64,000 nt of DNA from NCBI GenBank assembly GCA_035771175.1, contig CM069613.1, forward strand, positions 4,398,001 to 4,462,000. Direction: 5' to 3'. The stretch comes from Paratinospora sagittata. Lineage: Eukaryota; Streptophyta; Magnoliopsida; Ranunculales; Menispermaceae. Both the position numbers and the translations under genes were made by a program. Shown piece by piece: positions 1 to 12,800 of the stretch (position 1 is its first letter; the number at the start of each line of letters is the position of its first letter). The notes under the pieces are model-generated. The model worked only from the letters and a program-made list of their open reading frames with translations. It made no database searches and was not told where the DNA came from.

Positions 1-540
1 ATGAGTCATATTACATAATAGACGCATCTCTTTCGAGTTAGAGAAAAAATTTAAAGTTAAAGAAAAATGAATCAAGTAGGAATATTGCTGGAGAATTACG
101 TGATAGACATATCTCATTGAATTAAAGGAAATTTTTTATAGAGTTGCTATTAGACCTGTCATGTAATATGGTATAGAATGTTGGGCAATTAAAAAAAATA
201 ATATGTTAACAAGCTAGGCATAATAGAAATTTGAATATTAAGATGGATACGCGGTAAAACTTTAAGAGATAAGATTAGAAATAAACATATTCGAGTAATG
301 ATAGAAGTAGCACAAATTAAAGATAAAATGAGAAAAAATCAACTAAAGTAGTTTTGACACTTACAACGTAAATCATTAGATGCAACACTTACAACACTAA
401 ATAAATATAGAGACGGAGGTAGACCAAAAATAATATAAATAGAGGTAATTAAAAAAATTTAACTTTATTTAAAGTGAAAAAAAAAATGATTCATGTATAG
501 TTGATCTTATGTAGTTGAGTTGAGTTGAGAATACACATTC
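1..540 (+). repeat. Dead RTE-like LINE fragment (reverse-transcriptase C-terminal part and 3' tail)
   Basis: Read in three frames with many stops, this stretch gives pieces of the C-terminal reverse-transcriptase region of a plant LINE: a block like RPVMxYGIECWAIKK near 150-195, then LRWIRGKTLRDKIRNKHIR near 238-295, then KIKDKMRKNQLKxFxHLQRKSLDA. It ends at about 520-530 in a GTAGTTGAGTTGAGTTGA tail. The same protein block recurs at 32025-32250 (plus) and 34937-35460 (minus), and the tail recurs at several other places. The RTE assignment rests on the tail type and is an inference. No intact frame remains. Confidence 0.7.
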
Positions 541-3390
541 CCAACAATAACTCTTTCTATTGCGGCAAGGCAGATGGGTCAAATTCTTACTCCTTACTCC
601 AGTACTTACAACAACTATCCAACATATAGTTTATGAAGTGGAAAAAAGTGATACGGAGAAGACCAAGTGCATGTGAAATTAAAGATTTGGAAAGCAATAC
701 ATCAAATAGGCATTCTTATGAGAAATCGATGCATGGGGTCATATCAAGTTACTTAATGTTATTAATTAATCACATATGCCTATTAAGGGCATTATTATTT
801 GTAGAATTTTGGTCAATTATTCATTCAATAATGAAACCATTAATGTTGAAACATAGCTCTTATGGACGGTGGGCATTCTGAAAACCAACTACAAAGTGCA
901 CATATGGGTGTGCAAATATTAAAGAAGAAGTAATGTTAGATGGCATTTTGTGGCAAGAATTTGTCTATTTGTAGGACTCATTTATTTTTATTTTTTTTAT
1001 TTCTTTTTTAATTTGTAATAGTGATAGTTTTCATTGGAATGGTACTCATATAGCTTTATCCTTTTGAGATCTGGCAGATATATCCTTCTATATTAAATTG
1101 TAGTTACTTCATTTAAAATAATAAGTATTAAAATTAATATTTTGATCAAGTAATTAATAAGTTATTAATAAGTTGGATTTATATATTATACTAATCAGAT
1201 ATGATGATTTGATAATTTGAGAATTTGAACAAATATAACTTAAACATGCTTTTAACAGCTTGTTTCTAATATGTCGTGAATATCCCATTACTAACGACAC
1301 ATATTTACTTTTAACAACTTGTTCGGCTTGTTTAACATGCCGTAAATATACATGTCACATGCCGTAAATATACATGTCACTTTAATGATTTAACGACTTA
1401 CACTGTATGTCGTGGAAAATATGTGATATTTTTATAATAACTTAGGGTTTAGGATATTATACTTGATACTCAATAATGCTTAAATTTAAAAAATAAAAAA
1501 AAACTATATTTCAATGAAAACAAATAAATCAAAGTGTAAAATTATATAATGACATAACAGAAATTGTATATACAACCACATATGTCATTTACACTTGAAA
1601 AATAAACTCAAAAAAAAAAAAAAAACCTCCACACCTACATCAAAACAAAGATAAACTTAATTAGACATATTAAAGAAACTAAGATTATTACAAATGATAA
1701 TATTAATCTTATAGAGATAAAAGTAGAAATTAAGTATTTCATATATCAATACGATTTTCAAGACATATTTAAAAAATTGACTTCCTTTGAATTCCTTACG
1801 GTAGGCATGAATAAGAAGTTGACTATTGTAAGTAGTAGTAACATGTTGTAAAATTGACTTTCACTGAATTCCTTACATATCAACTTCCATTGTGTTTCAC
1901 ATAGAAAATTAGGATAGTTTAAAAATCAACAACTCAACTCAATAAAGTATTTTCCCGAAGGCAGCTACATGAGTTTGCATCCATCACTCTACTTTTTCTT
2001 TTATCATTATTGCTAATAGCTAATATGCTACTCTTACGAACCAACACTGAGATAGTTTAAGTTTAGAAGAAGAAAAAAAATTCTAATATGTCACAACAAG
2101 GGTTTAATCAATTAATTGAAGTCAATTAATTGTACCACATATTACTCATCCAACTACTAACAAATAATGATATTTTGTATCCTTGGGCATCTCATTAAAA
2201 TATTAAAAGAAAAAAGATTAACAAAATTTACAGAGATTATATAAAGAAGAGACTCACTTCATGAGGATGTCATAGTAGAGAAGCGAACAATGTATCAACA
2301 TCTTTTATAGCCATTATCACTCTATGCACCACTGTCCAATTAGCAGACTGTTCTATATCTCCTCATACTAAAACGGTAAAACCCCCAAAACAGAATGCAA
2401 CAAAGAGATCAAAACAAGATTTTTCTCCATTGTAGATGATAATCTTATAACATTTTCCCATGTTAGGTTCACTGAAAAAGTGTACACACTTTGGGGTTTT
2501 CCTCTAGTTATCTCAAATAATCTCTCTTAAATATGAACCTATTTTGATTATAGTCATCCAAGAAAATCATATCTGCATGAAATTCAAATTATCTAAAAAT
2601 TTCAAATTGTTTCTATCTAAAAATTAGCAAGGATTCACGAGTACTGGAGGCAGCGTAGGGAAGAAGAGTTGTTGACGCCGGCTTCAACGGTGAAGAACTT
2701 GCTTATGTCCTTCAATTTTTCCTTTTAATCCTAAATTGGATTTCATCATAAACACATGTTTTAATCAAACTATCTAAAAAACTCCCACAGATGATCATGT
2801 ATGCAACTAATCTTCTTCAATCCAAGAACCAAAACCATTGCAAAACCTCATAAACAGAGATAAGAGACAAAAATAGCACTTTGATGAAGTTCATTGCAGC
2901 TATCAAGAGAGGATAACATTTGGATTCTTGAACTTTTTGCTACACAAACAGCAGTTTGCTCCGTAAAGACAAAAAATATGATCTTGATGAATGCCTAAGA
3001 ATGATATGCTTCAAGTGTTTTCCCTTTTCCCCTCAGCATATCCTGTTCTTGAACTTTTTTTAATGGATCCTGTCATTATTCACAAGAATGAGGTGCTATT
3101 TTATCATGTTCCATATAACAAATGATCAATCCGTTAACATTTCAGCAGCAGATTTTTTTTTTTTTTTTAACATTATTTACCAATTAACGCTAGCTACATT
3201 ACCTTGGAGGGGAAGCAACCATCTCCCACCGCCATGAAGCAACAAGTTGAAGCAACAAATTACTAAATCCAACTCATTTGCAACCATATGAATCACCATC
3301 AGCAAGTCCATTTGGTAGCAATAGTCTAGTATAAATAGGGTGGTTGCTGATCATTGGGGTCTCCCTTTCTCTAACAATGTTTCAATTGGT
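541..3390. other. AT-rich spacer without a recognisable gene
   Basis: No open frame here resembles a protein and no splice-linked coding chain could be built. Visible items are a 22-bp perfect tandem duplication at 1335-1378, a poly-A run near 1610-1625 and a poly-T run near 3152-3168. The longest open frame (633-881) has no family features. Confidence 0.6.
1335..1378. repeat. Perfect 22-bp tandem duplication
   Basis: Two identical 22-bp copies (ACATGCCGTAAATATACATG followed by TC) lie head to tail. The flanks carry related words (ATGTCGTG, ACGACACATATTTAC), which suggests the edge of a degraded transposon, but no ends were found. Confidence 0.8.
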
Positions 3391-3394
3391 AAGC

Positions 3395-3686
3395 GCATTA
3401 CCAGAAAAGCTCCCATGAAGGGATTTAATCTTGCTTGTGGTGGCTCCCTTTCTTCGTCATGAATGGGCATTGGTGGGTTTTTACGTGATACCACTGGCAA
3501 AATCTTGTGGTGTTTTCAAATTGCGATCGAATCTCTGTCATTTTTGCGGAGGCATATGCTCTTCTTCAAGGGCTCAAGTTGGTTTATCAATTGGGTTTTC
3601 GCAAAATCCATGTCCAAAGCAACTCGCTTCTCCTCGTCAAGATAATTAACAAGAAATGCGAGCCACCTGGGTATATAAGAGGTATT
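3395..3686 (+). pseudogene. RNase H-like domain pseudogene, 5' part (split by a Copia element)
   Basis: Across frames this reads as the plant RNase H-type domain found in non-LTR retrotransposons and in many domesticated or dead copies. A block GIGGFLRDTTGKILWCF (3463 on) is followed, after a frame change near 3530, by AEAYALLQGLKLVYQLGFRKIHVQSNSLLLVKIIN (3553-3650). The family normally has an Asp in the ESDS position; here it is Asn (QSNS), and an in-frame stop precedes MGIGG. The domain breaks off at 3686 and resumes at 14793 beyond the Copia insertion. Frameshift, stop and lost acidic residue together indicate a pseudogene. Confidence 0.72.
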
Positions 3687-3984
3687 TGTGGGGTCCACCT
3701 CAAATATTATAAAAACAAGAGGTGGTTGTTGGCCACCCACGAGGACGACCAACATTTTGATCTAACAATTACGCCGAATTGTTTGAAATATGGTTATTTA
3801 AATATATATTTTAATTACGAAAATGCCCCTGCATACTCCTATAAATAGAGTATTACTTCATTCTTCAAATTCATGTTCAGTGAAATCTATTCCTGTGAGA
3901 TCTATTCCTGAGATATATTCTGAGAGATCTAATTCAAGATATCCAATCTTTAAGATCTACCTAAGGGTAAAGTAACACAAGAGT

Positions 3985-6405
3985 TGTGGCGACCCCGCGC
4001 CCCGGACCACCAACCCCGCAGGAAATGGCATGCGGAATGCCGGGGCGGGACGCCCGGCGTAGGCATCTCCGACCACTCCTCAACTCCCGTGAGGTGGTTG
4101 AGGCCCTACAAGCCTTATCCCAAACAACAATATGATATCAAAAGGTATTAAACAAAACTACCCACCGTATTTATCATCCAAGACAAGAGATAATCCATAA
4201 AAAAATGAACCATAAATAATAATCATAATCCCTACAGTCCATTAAAATTGACATACTCATAAAGTCCAAAATTGTGGGTACAAATAAAACCATCATATGC
4301 CCACATAGTCTATCTAACAAGTCCCAACTCACCCATACTACAATGTGGTAAGTGTTATAATTACATAATCCAAAATATAGTACTTCATAATTTAAACACA
4401 ATTCAATCAATAATCATAAGTGAAGTCTACTCACAACCAAGCCTCGCGAGAGTATTTAACCACACACGACCACCAAACCGAATCAACCCAATCAAGATCC
4501 TGAAACATACATCAATTTCTATGCTCAATCACATAGACATTACACATTAACCCTAAATCATCCCACATATAGACAATAGGCCTAAATCTCATCTAATCCC
4601 ATCATTCAACTCAAATCACATGAGTTAGGCCTCTAATATATAGTTCTCATACATAAACCATTCCATTAATCGAAAATACTGATTTTCAATTCCTTAGGCA
4701 TAAACATGCTCAAATTGAATCACTTGATCACAAGTAGGCCTAACCCATGATATGGTCACAACCACCAAATCAGTAGCATAATCAACCCTAATCATGCTTA
4801 ATTAAACATAAGTTGCATCAATTCAATGATTCTAGGCCAAAAGCATCAAAAGCCCTAAAATATGAAATTTTCCATACTTAGGCCCTATTGTCGATTTACA
4901 CTAGGTCACCATGTTCAGCCATGTATATCACTGATTTTGCATCATGGGTTCATCAACAATGGCAACTAGGTCAACATAGTTGACATGCAAGCTATTTGGA
5001 AATGTCTAAGTTCATATTCTAAATGTAGGTCTAATACAAACAACCCTACCAATTCTTCACATGTATTATTCTGTTCAGATGTATCAATATACCAACAGAA
5101 ATAAGTAATCACAAAATCAACCGTACATATTGAATTATGTGAAGAAACAAACCTTCTGTCCAAATATCAGCCCAATCCAACGGTGGACCGAAAAGATATG
5201 TATCTTTGATGAACAAGTATCTAATCAGACAGTTTCTCCTTTCCTGCTGCAAATACCCAAACTCAGATGGCTATATCACACAAAATACTACACTTATAAA
5301 CATCTCCACCGTTCCAAATATAGAAATATCTGTTATAAACTACATACCCAAATTTGATATCCATCCAACGGTAGATTGAGGAGTTATACAAGTTTGACCG
5401 AAACGGCACTAGAATCCCAAAAATTCCGACCAGCTTTGTTTCAGAGGTTATAGCTCTTAGAAGAAGCCTCTAATTAAAATCTTCACCGTTCAGAATGTAG
5501 ACATATCAGTTTTCCACTACATACCCAAATTTGATAACCATCTAACGGTAGATTTAGGAGATCAATAAGTTTGAACAAGACGGTGCGAGAAATCCAGACT
5601 TTCCGACCAGCTTTGTTTGAGAGGTTAGATCTCTTAGACGAAACCTCTGATCAAGATCTCCACCGACCAGAATGAAGAACCATAAGCTACGAGCGTGCTG
5701 ATAAAATTTGAGCTCAATCTGACCGTATATTAGAAAGATCTACGTCTTTGATCAAAACGTTGCAGGGATCTTCCTCCTGCAACTCTCTCCTTCTTTCTCT
5801 TCTTCTTTCCTTTCTCTTCTTCTTTCCTTTCTCTTCTACTCACATCTTTCTAGCAATTCATTGATTCCCTCCTTGATTCTCTCCTTGTTTTCCTCCTTGA
5901 TTCTCTCCTTGTTTTCCTCCTTGATTCTCTCCTTGTTTTCCTCCTTGATTCTCTCCTTGTTTTCCTCCTTGATTCTCTCCTTGATTCCCTCCACTCATTC
6001 TAGCACTTCCTTGAGGGCATGGGACACTTGTCCACTTTCATGCACCAACCTTTACATGTGTTGGTCTCATACTACCCATACCAACCACATGTATTTTAAA
6101 TGTCCAATTCATTTAATACACCAAATTTTCAATTTCATTTATCCTTTTATTCAATCAATCCTAACCCATATCAATTTATGGTTTAATGAGCCCATGCATA
6201 AATCATAACACATGCATTATACTTTAATTTAACATGACTCATATACAATTTATGATACATATAGTTATATACATTATCAAGCATCAACTATACAAACATT
6301 AAACAATCATCAAACAAACACCAAACATATCAAGACAACACATAGAGTTTGGGCAAAAATGCAATTGGGTTATGGGCTAGATGAAATAATTTTCGGGGCG
6401 TCACA
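3985..6405 (-). mobile_element. Solo LTR, family A copy 1 (probable Ty3/gypsy)
   Basis: A 2421-bp insertion with TGTGGCGACC...GGGCGTCACA ends, flanked by a perfect 5-bp duplication AGAGT (3980-3984 and 6406-6410). It sits inside the 5' LTR of the first Copia element; removing it restores the LTR. It has no coding domain. Read on the minus strand it starts TGTGACGCCCCGAAAATTAT and ends in a CG-rich block, a form I associate with Tekay/Del-type Ty3/gypsy LTRs, so the orientation and family are inferred. Relative to copy 2 it lacks about 640 bp near 4405. A 12-bp pyrimidine minisatellite lies at 5861-5992. Confidence 0.85.
5861..5992. repeat. Minisatellite of 12-bp pyrimidine-rich units
   Basis: Eleven 12-bp units alternate TTGATTCTCTCC and TTGTTTTCCTCC, giving a 24-bp higher-order period. 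It is inside solo LTR A1. The matching part of copy A2 (12418-12505) carries a different local expansion, so the array grew after the copies separated. Confidence 0.9.
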
Positions 6406-6503
6406 AGAGTGCTGCCTCTCATGGACGTAGGCAATTTGCCGAACCACGTTAAATATTGTTGTCTTATTTTTTTTTTCATGCTTTACCACGATTTCACACA
6501 ACA

Positions 6504-7221
6504 AATTGATATCAGAGCCGAGGTTAAGCTTTGAAAGAAAAACAGGCCCTCTGTCGAATTTTTCGAGACTGTGTCAAAAATTTCGAGATTTTGTAACAGT
6601 GATCAGAACTGTTTTCTGATCACCCGTGGATGTAGCTCTTATTTCCAGGAGTCCAACGCAATAAAAGGACAAGAAACGAGTTCCCAGGAGCCGATCTAAG
6701 TTTGATCCCTGTACAACGTTTGTCGGCACTGTTCATCCCGAAACTGTTCATCCGAACCGAATCCGACCCAGATCCGACCCATCTGCCGACTCTGTTCATT
6801 CCGGCCTTCGGCCCAGCACTGTTCATCCGGCCCATCTCCGGTCCAGCCCACTTCGGCCAGCGTTGTTCCTCCCGATCCAGCTCGGTCGGCCCGACACTGT
6901 TCATCTAGCCCAGTCCGTTTCGGTTCGATCCTGTTTATCTGGCCCGATCCTGTTTATCCTGACCAGATACTGTTTAGCCGGCCCGATACTGTTTATTCCC
7001 GGCCCAGCCCGTTTTCGGCCCGACAGTTGACCGAATCCATTTTCGGTTGACCAACCATATCCGGCTCATTTTTCGTCTGATTTCAGCAAAGTCAGACTCG
7101 TTTCCACCATTTTCGACCGTTCCGGACGCAACCGTGCACTCAGTTTCTGCGGATTCAGCTCCTAAGTTATTGATATAGCTTAGTTGAAGTTGTTTATCAT
7201 TTTTCAAGCACTTTTCGGCGT
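6504..7221 (+). other. Untranslated leader of the first Copia element with a repeated CTGTTCAT motif
   Basis: This lies between the 5' LTR and the gag start. It begins with the primer site (6508-6520). From about 6728 to 6990 it is GC-rich and repeats a degenerate word built on ACTGTTCATCCGGCCC at least eight times. No long open frame is convincing. The leader of the second Copia element carries a related repeated word, ACTATTCAC (see that entry). Confidence 0.75.
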
Positions 7222-8100
7222 CATACATATCTTCGGTCTTAATGGCGGAGGAAATCCCAAGCACAAGCAGGCCTTGGCAACGAAGTTCGATGTCCAACGC
7301 AAAGTTCGCGGTGGAGAAATTCAACGGCACCAACAACTTTGGCATGTGGCAATGCGAAGTTCAAGATCTGTTATTCCGGGAAGGATCACATATCGCCTTG
7401 GAAACCAAGCCTAAGGATATGTCTGATGATTTGAATTTTGTAAATCGTCAAGCTTGTGGAACAATCAGACTCTGTTTAGCAAAGGATCAGAAGTACTTTG
7501 TCATGAAAGAGACTATGACAACAAGTCTCTGGAAGAAACTGGAGGACAAGTAAATGACAAAAAGCATAGAGAACCGACTCTACCTGAAGAAGAAGCTCTT
7601 TCGTTTTCAGTACAAGCCAAGTACTCCCATGATCGAGCATCTTGATAATTTCAGCAAGATTCTCGTTGATCTACTAAATCTTGATATTTAACCTCTTGAT
7701 GAGGATAAGACACTATTGTTGTTAAACTCTTTGCCTGAAAGTTATGAACATTTAACAACAACTTTGCTATATAGTAAAGATGATGTTAAATTCAGTGATG
7801 TTTCAAATGCTTTGGTGAACAACGAGTATCGAAGGAAGGACCAGCGCGATAACAAGGAAGCATCACCAGAAGCCTTGACGGTATCCAGAGGCAGGGCTAA
7901 CAACAGATCTGATAGATCCAGTGGGTTAGGCCGATCTCGCTCAAAGTCAAAAGGACCTTCATCACGTCAACGTCTTGCAAAGGATGAATGTGCCTATTGT
8001 CACCAAAAGGGGCACTGGAAGAAAGATTGTCCAAATAAGGGCAAGACAGATGCAAATGTGGCACAGAAGGCTGAAGAAGATTTTGCATTCTCCGTTTCAT
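7222..8100 (+). pseudogene. Copia gag remnant
   Basis: The frame starts at the ATG at 7222 (MAEEIPSTSRPWQRSSMSNA). It covers the capsid-like region with KFNGTNNFGMWQCEVQDLL (about residues 25-43), then breaks at a frameshift and stop near 7551 and another stop at 7689. It resumes at 7716 with LLLNSLPESYEHLTTTLLYS, a typical Copia gag block. The zinc knuckle CAYCHQKGHWKKDC is at about 7990-8031, complete as CX2CX4HX4C. The gag would have packaged element RNA in a cytoplasmic particle. It is inactive as it stands because of the breaks. Confidence 0.85.
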
Positions 8101-9890
8101 CTATAGACAATCAGTATGATAGATGGATATTAGATTCCGGTTGTTCCTATCATATGTGTCCGAATCGACATTAGTTCTCCAAATTGGATGAGTTCGATGG
8201 ATGAGTCGTGCTCATGGGCAACAGCAATACCTGCCAAACAAAGGGTATTGGAACAATACGCCTAAAGATGCATCACGGTACAACAAGACGGCTCACGGAA
8301 GTCAGATATGTCCCAGATCTGAAGAAAAATTTGATCTCCCTATGAGTCCTTGATTCCAGCGGTTACAAGGTAACCATTGAAGGTGGAGTTTTGAAGGTTG
8401 TCTGTGGAGCACTCTTGGCCATGAAGGGTACTCAAAAAGGAAATCTCTATTTCCTTGACGGCAACACAGTAATCGGAAGTGTCTCAGCTTGCACCAGTTC
8501 TAATGATGTTTCATCGGACACTTCAGCTTGGCACATGCGGCTCAGACATGTTGGAGAGAAGACTCTTCAAACCTTGATAAAGCAAGGTTCTCTGAAAGGT
8601 GCAAAGACCGGAAAACTTGACTTCTACGAGCATTGTATCTTAGGCAAGCAGACAAGAGTCAAGTTTGGAACTGCAATCCACCGCACAAAAGGAACCTTGG
8701 ATTATGTTCATACCGACGTTTGGGGACCCTCTCAAAATGCTTCATTGGGCGGTAAACGTTGGTTTGTTACTTTCATTGATGATTTCTCACGCTATGTTTG
8801 GGTTTATACCATGAAACATAAAGATGAAGTGCTAGATATCTTTCTTATATGGAAGAAAATGGTAGAAACCCAAACGGGAAGGAAGATTAAGAGGCTCAGA
8901 TCTGATAATGGAGGAGAATACAAGTCAGACCCATTTCAGAAAATTTGTGAGAATGAAGGGATTGTCAGACATTTCACAGTCCCAGGCACGCCACAACAAA
9001 ACGGTGTTGCTGAACTCATGAATCGTACTTTGGTAGATAAAGTTCGCTGCATGTTATCTCATTCTGGACTGAGCAAGGCATTTTGAGCTGAAGCTTTGTC
9101 ATATGCCTCTCATATCATCAATAGACTTCCGGCAACAGCACTCGATAACAAAACTCCCAAGGAGGTATGGTCTGGACAACCCGTTTCAGATTATAATTCT
9201 CTGCGCATTTTTGGTTGCACTGCATATTTCCATGTGAAGGAATCCAAACTGGATCCTAGGTCCAAGAAAGCGATTTTCATGGGCTTTAGTGAAGGAGTTA
9301 AGGCTTTCCGACTATGGAACCGTGAGTCAAAGAAGATTGTAAAAAGTCAAGATGTAACTTTTGATGAATCTGTGATGTTAAAACATACAGTTTCTGATAA
9401 AGAAAATCGAGATCCAGATTTGCATCAGCGGGTGGAGTTAGATATTCCAGTAACTCCTGACAAGTCAGCAGAGATATCCAACCATCCTGAAGAAGACGAG
9501 GAGGAAATCTCAGTTGAGGTGGAGGCTCCAGGACCAGACATTAGTCAACAACCAGAATCAATTGCCACCAGTCGACCAAGAAGAGAAATCCGCAAACCTG
9601 CTCGGTACACTGACATGGTTGCATATGCATTACCAGTCACCGGAGATGATATTCCATACAATTACAAAGATGTTAGTCAGAGTATGGAAAGTGATAAGTA
9701 GAAAATGGCAATGCATGAGGAGATGACCTCACTCCATCAGAATCAGATTTGGAAGTTGGTTCCACTTCCGAAAGAAAAGAAACCAATTGGCTGCAAATGG
9801 GTTTTCGCTAAGAAGGAAGGCTCTCTCAGCACAGATAGTATCCGATACAAAGCCAGACTGGTAGCAAAAGGCTATGCTCAGAGGGAAGGT
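8101..9890 (+). pseudogene. Copia protease-integrase remnant
   Basis: The protease motif appears as WILDSGCSYHM near 8124 (usual form DSGA/CSxH), followed by stops at 8172, 8202 and 8343. The integrase region (8391-9086) has the HHCC-type zinc finger partly preserved (WHMRLRHVG, then HCILGKQ in which the first Cys of the usual CxxC is missing) and the catalytic DDE set: Asp in HTDVWGP, Asp in RSDNGGEY, then Glu in PQQNGVAE-type context. A stop at 9084 replaces the Trp usual before AEA. The frame continues with INRLPATALDNKTPKEVWSG and the acidic linker to a stop at 9699. Several stops are consistent with TGG or CGA/CAG changed by C-to-T decay. Confidence 0.87.
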
Positions 9891-12800
9891 GTGGCAACCC
9901 CGCGCCCCGTACCACCAACCCCGCAGGGAATGGCGTGCGGAATGCCGGGGCGGGACTCCCGGCGTAGGCATCTCCGACCACTCCTCAACTCTCGTGAGGT
10001 GGTTGAGACCCTACGAGCCTTATCTCAAACAACGACATAATATCAAAAGGTACTAAACAAAACTACCCGCCGTATTAATCATCAAAGACAAGAGATAATC
10101 CATAAAAATGAACCATAAATAAAATCATAATCCTTACAGTCCATTAAAACTGACATACACATAAAGTCCAAAATTGTGGGTACAAATAAAAACCGTCATA
10201 TGCCCACATGGTCTATCTAACAAATCCCAACTCACCCATACTACAATGTGGTAAGTGTTATAATTACATAATCCAAAATATAATACTTCATAATTTAAAA
10301 CATAGTTCAATCAAAATGCCTCACAACTCACATCGAGGCTTTGGATTCTCTCGCAGGCAAGGCCCTCAAGATATAACTACTCCTTTGCCCTTATTCGGGA
10401 CAGAAGGACCTGAAAGAGGAAAATGAGGGTGAGCCAACGGTGCCCAGTGAATAGAATTCAAATATGCTATCAATACTCATCAATAAAAACCATGTATGCA
10501 TGTCAATGTGTAGCATGATTAAAAGCTCATAACATATAGATATCAAGCATTTATAATAAGTTCGATGCAAGTAAAAGTTTATCAATTTGGATCCACATTC
10601 CACATGCCTTGGGTTACTAGTACACGTCTATTTCACCGTGCCGTTGATCCCAATCATGTTTATTTGGGTTACTAGTACACGTCTATTTCACCGTGCCGTT
10701 GATCCCAATCATTTTTATTTGGGTTACTAGTACACGTCTATTTCACCGTGCCGTTGATCCCAATCATTTCCTTTCCTAAAACCCTCTTATGACAAGGTTA
10801 AGTCCCCCTATTAGCCAGATAGATGGGTCCAACCAAAGTCATAAGGTTTTCTCAAATCAATGCATCATTCAAAACATTAGAACACATTCATGCTTTCAAG
10901 ATACAATATATATAAGTGATATGATGACATAAAAGATATAATCATAAATGAAGTCTACTCACAACCAAGCCTCGCGAGTGTACTTAACCACACACGATCA
11001 CCAAACCGAATCAACCCAATCAAGATCCTGAAACATTCATCAATATCCTACCATACATCAATTTCTATGCTCAATCACGTAGACATTACACATCAACCCT
11101 AAATCAACCCACATATAAACAATAGGCCTAAATCCCATCTAATCCCATCATTCAACTCAAATCACATGACTTAGGCCTCTAATGCATAGTTCTCATTCAT
11201 AAACCATTCTATGAATCAAAAATACTGATTTTCAATTCCTTTAGGCATAAATATGCCCAAATTGGGTCACTTGATCACAAGTAGGCCTAACCCATGGTAT
11301 GGTCACAACCACCAAATCAGTAGCATAATCAACCCTAATCATGCTTAATTAAACATAAGTTGCATCAATTCAATGATTCTAGGCCAAAAGCATCAAAAGC
11401 CCTAAAATATGAAATTTTCCATACTTAGGCCATATTGTCGATTTACACTAGGTCACCATGTTCAGCCATGTATATCACTGATTTTGCATCATGGGTTCAT
11501 CAACAATGGCAACTAGGTCAACATAGTTGACATGCAAGCTATTTGGAAATGTCTAAGTTCATATTCTAAATTTAGATCTAATACAAGCAACCCTACCAAT
11601 TCTTCACATGTATTATTCTGTTCAGATGTATCAATCTACCAACATAAATACGTAATCACAAAATCAACCGCACAGATTGAAGTATGTGAAGAAACAAACC
11701 TTCTGTCCAAATATCAGCCCAATCCAACGGTGGACCGAAAAGATATGTATCTTTGATGAACAAGTATCTAATCAGACAGTTTCTCCTTTCCTGCTGCAAA
11801 TACCCAAACGCAGATGGCTATATCACACAAAATACTAAATATATAAACATCTCCACCGTTCAGAATACAGAAATATCTGTTATACACTGCATATCCAAAT
11901 TTGATATCCATTCAACGGTAGATTGAGGAGATCTACAAGTTTGACCGAAACGGCACGAGAAACCCAGAAATTCCGACCAGTTTTGCTTGAAAGGTTATAT
12001 CTCTTAGAAAAGCCTCGAATTAAGATCTCCACCGTTCAGAATGTAGAAATATCAGTTTTAAGCTACATACCCAAATTGTATAACCATCTAACGGTCGATT
12101 TAGGAGATCTATAAGTTTGAGCGAAACGGTGCAAGAAATCTAGACTTTCCGACCAGCTTTGTTTGAGAGGTTAGATCTCTTAGACGAAACCTCTGATCAA
12201 GATCTCCACCGACCATAATGAAGAACCATAAGCTACGAACGTGCTGACAAAATTTGAGCTCAATCTGACCGTAGATTCCACAGATCCACCTCTTTGATGA
12301 AAATGTCGCAGGGATCTTCCTCCTGCAACTCTCTCCTTCTTTCTCTTCTTCTTTCCTTTCTCTTCTTTTCTTTCTCTTCTTCTTTCCTTTCTCTCCACTC
12401 ACCTCTTTCTAGCACTTCCTTGATTCCCTCCTCCACTCACCTCACTTTCTAGCACATTCTTGGATTCTCTCCTCCACTCACCTCACTTTCTAGCACATTC
12501 TTGGATTCTAGAAGTGGGCATGGGACACTTGTCCACTTTCATGCACCAACCTTCACATGTGTTGGTCTCATACTACCCATACCAACCACATGTATTTTAA
12601 CCAATTTCATGCTTCCATGTATTTTAAATGTTCAATCCATTTAATACACCAAATTTTCATTCTCATTTATCCTTTTATTCAATCAATCCTAACCCATATC
12701 AATTCATGGTTTAATGAGCCCATGCATAAATAATAACATATGCATTATAATTTAATTTAACATGACCCATATACAATTTATGATACACATATTTATATAC

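Larger units (their letters stand above)
3687..6503 (+). repeat. 5' LTR of the first Copia element (interrupted by a solo LTR)
   Basis: It starts TGTGGGGTCCACC and ends CACAACA. Without the 2.4-kb insertion it is about 391 bp, against 398 bp for the 3' LTR. A TATAAATAG promoter box lies at 3840-3848. The part 3687-3984 continues at 6411. Compared with the 3' LTR it has lost about 7 bp near 3770, destroying one of two hairpins. Confidence 0.93.

Noticed and set aside
633..881. Open frame of 82 codons
   Set aside because: No family feature, AT-rich composition like its surroundings, no neighbouring exons.
5861..6208. Open frame of 115 codons with repeated ILSLFSSL
   Set aside because: It is a reading of the 12-bp pyrimidine minisatellite inside solo LTR A1.
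6702..6908. Open frames in the Copia leader (both strands)
   Set aside because: They come from the repeated CTGTTCATCCGGCCC word; no protein features.
12109..12402. Lys/Glu-rich open frame on the minus strand
   Set aside because: It is the complement of a pyrimidine tract in solo LTR A2.
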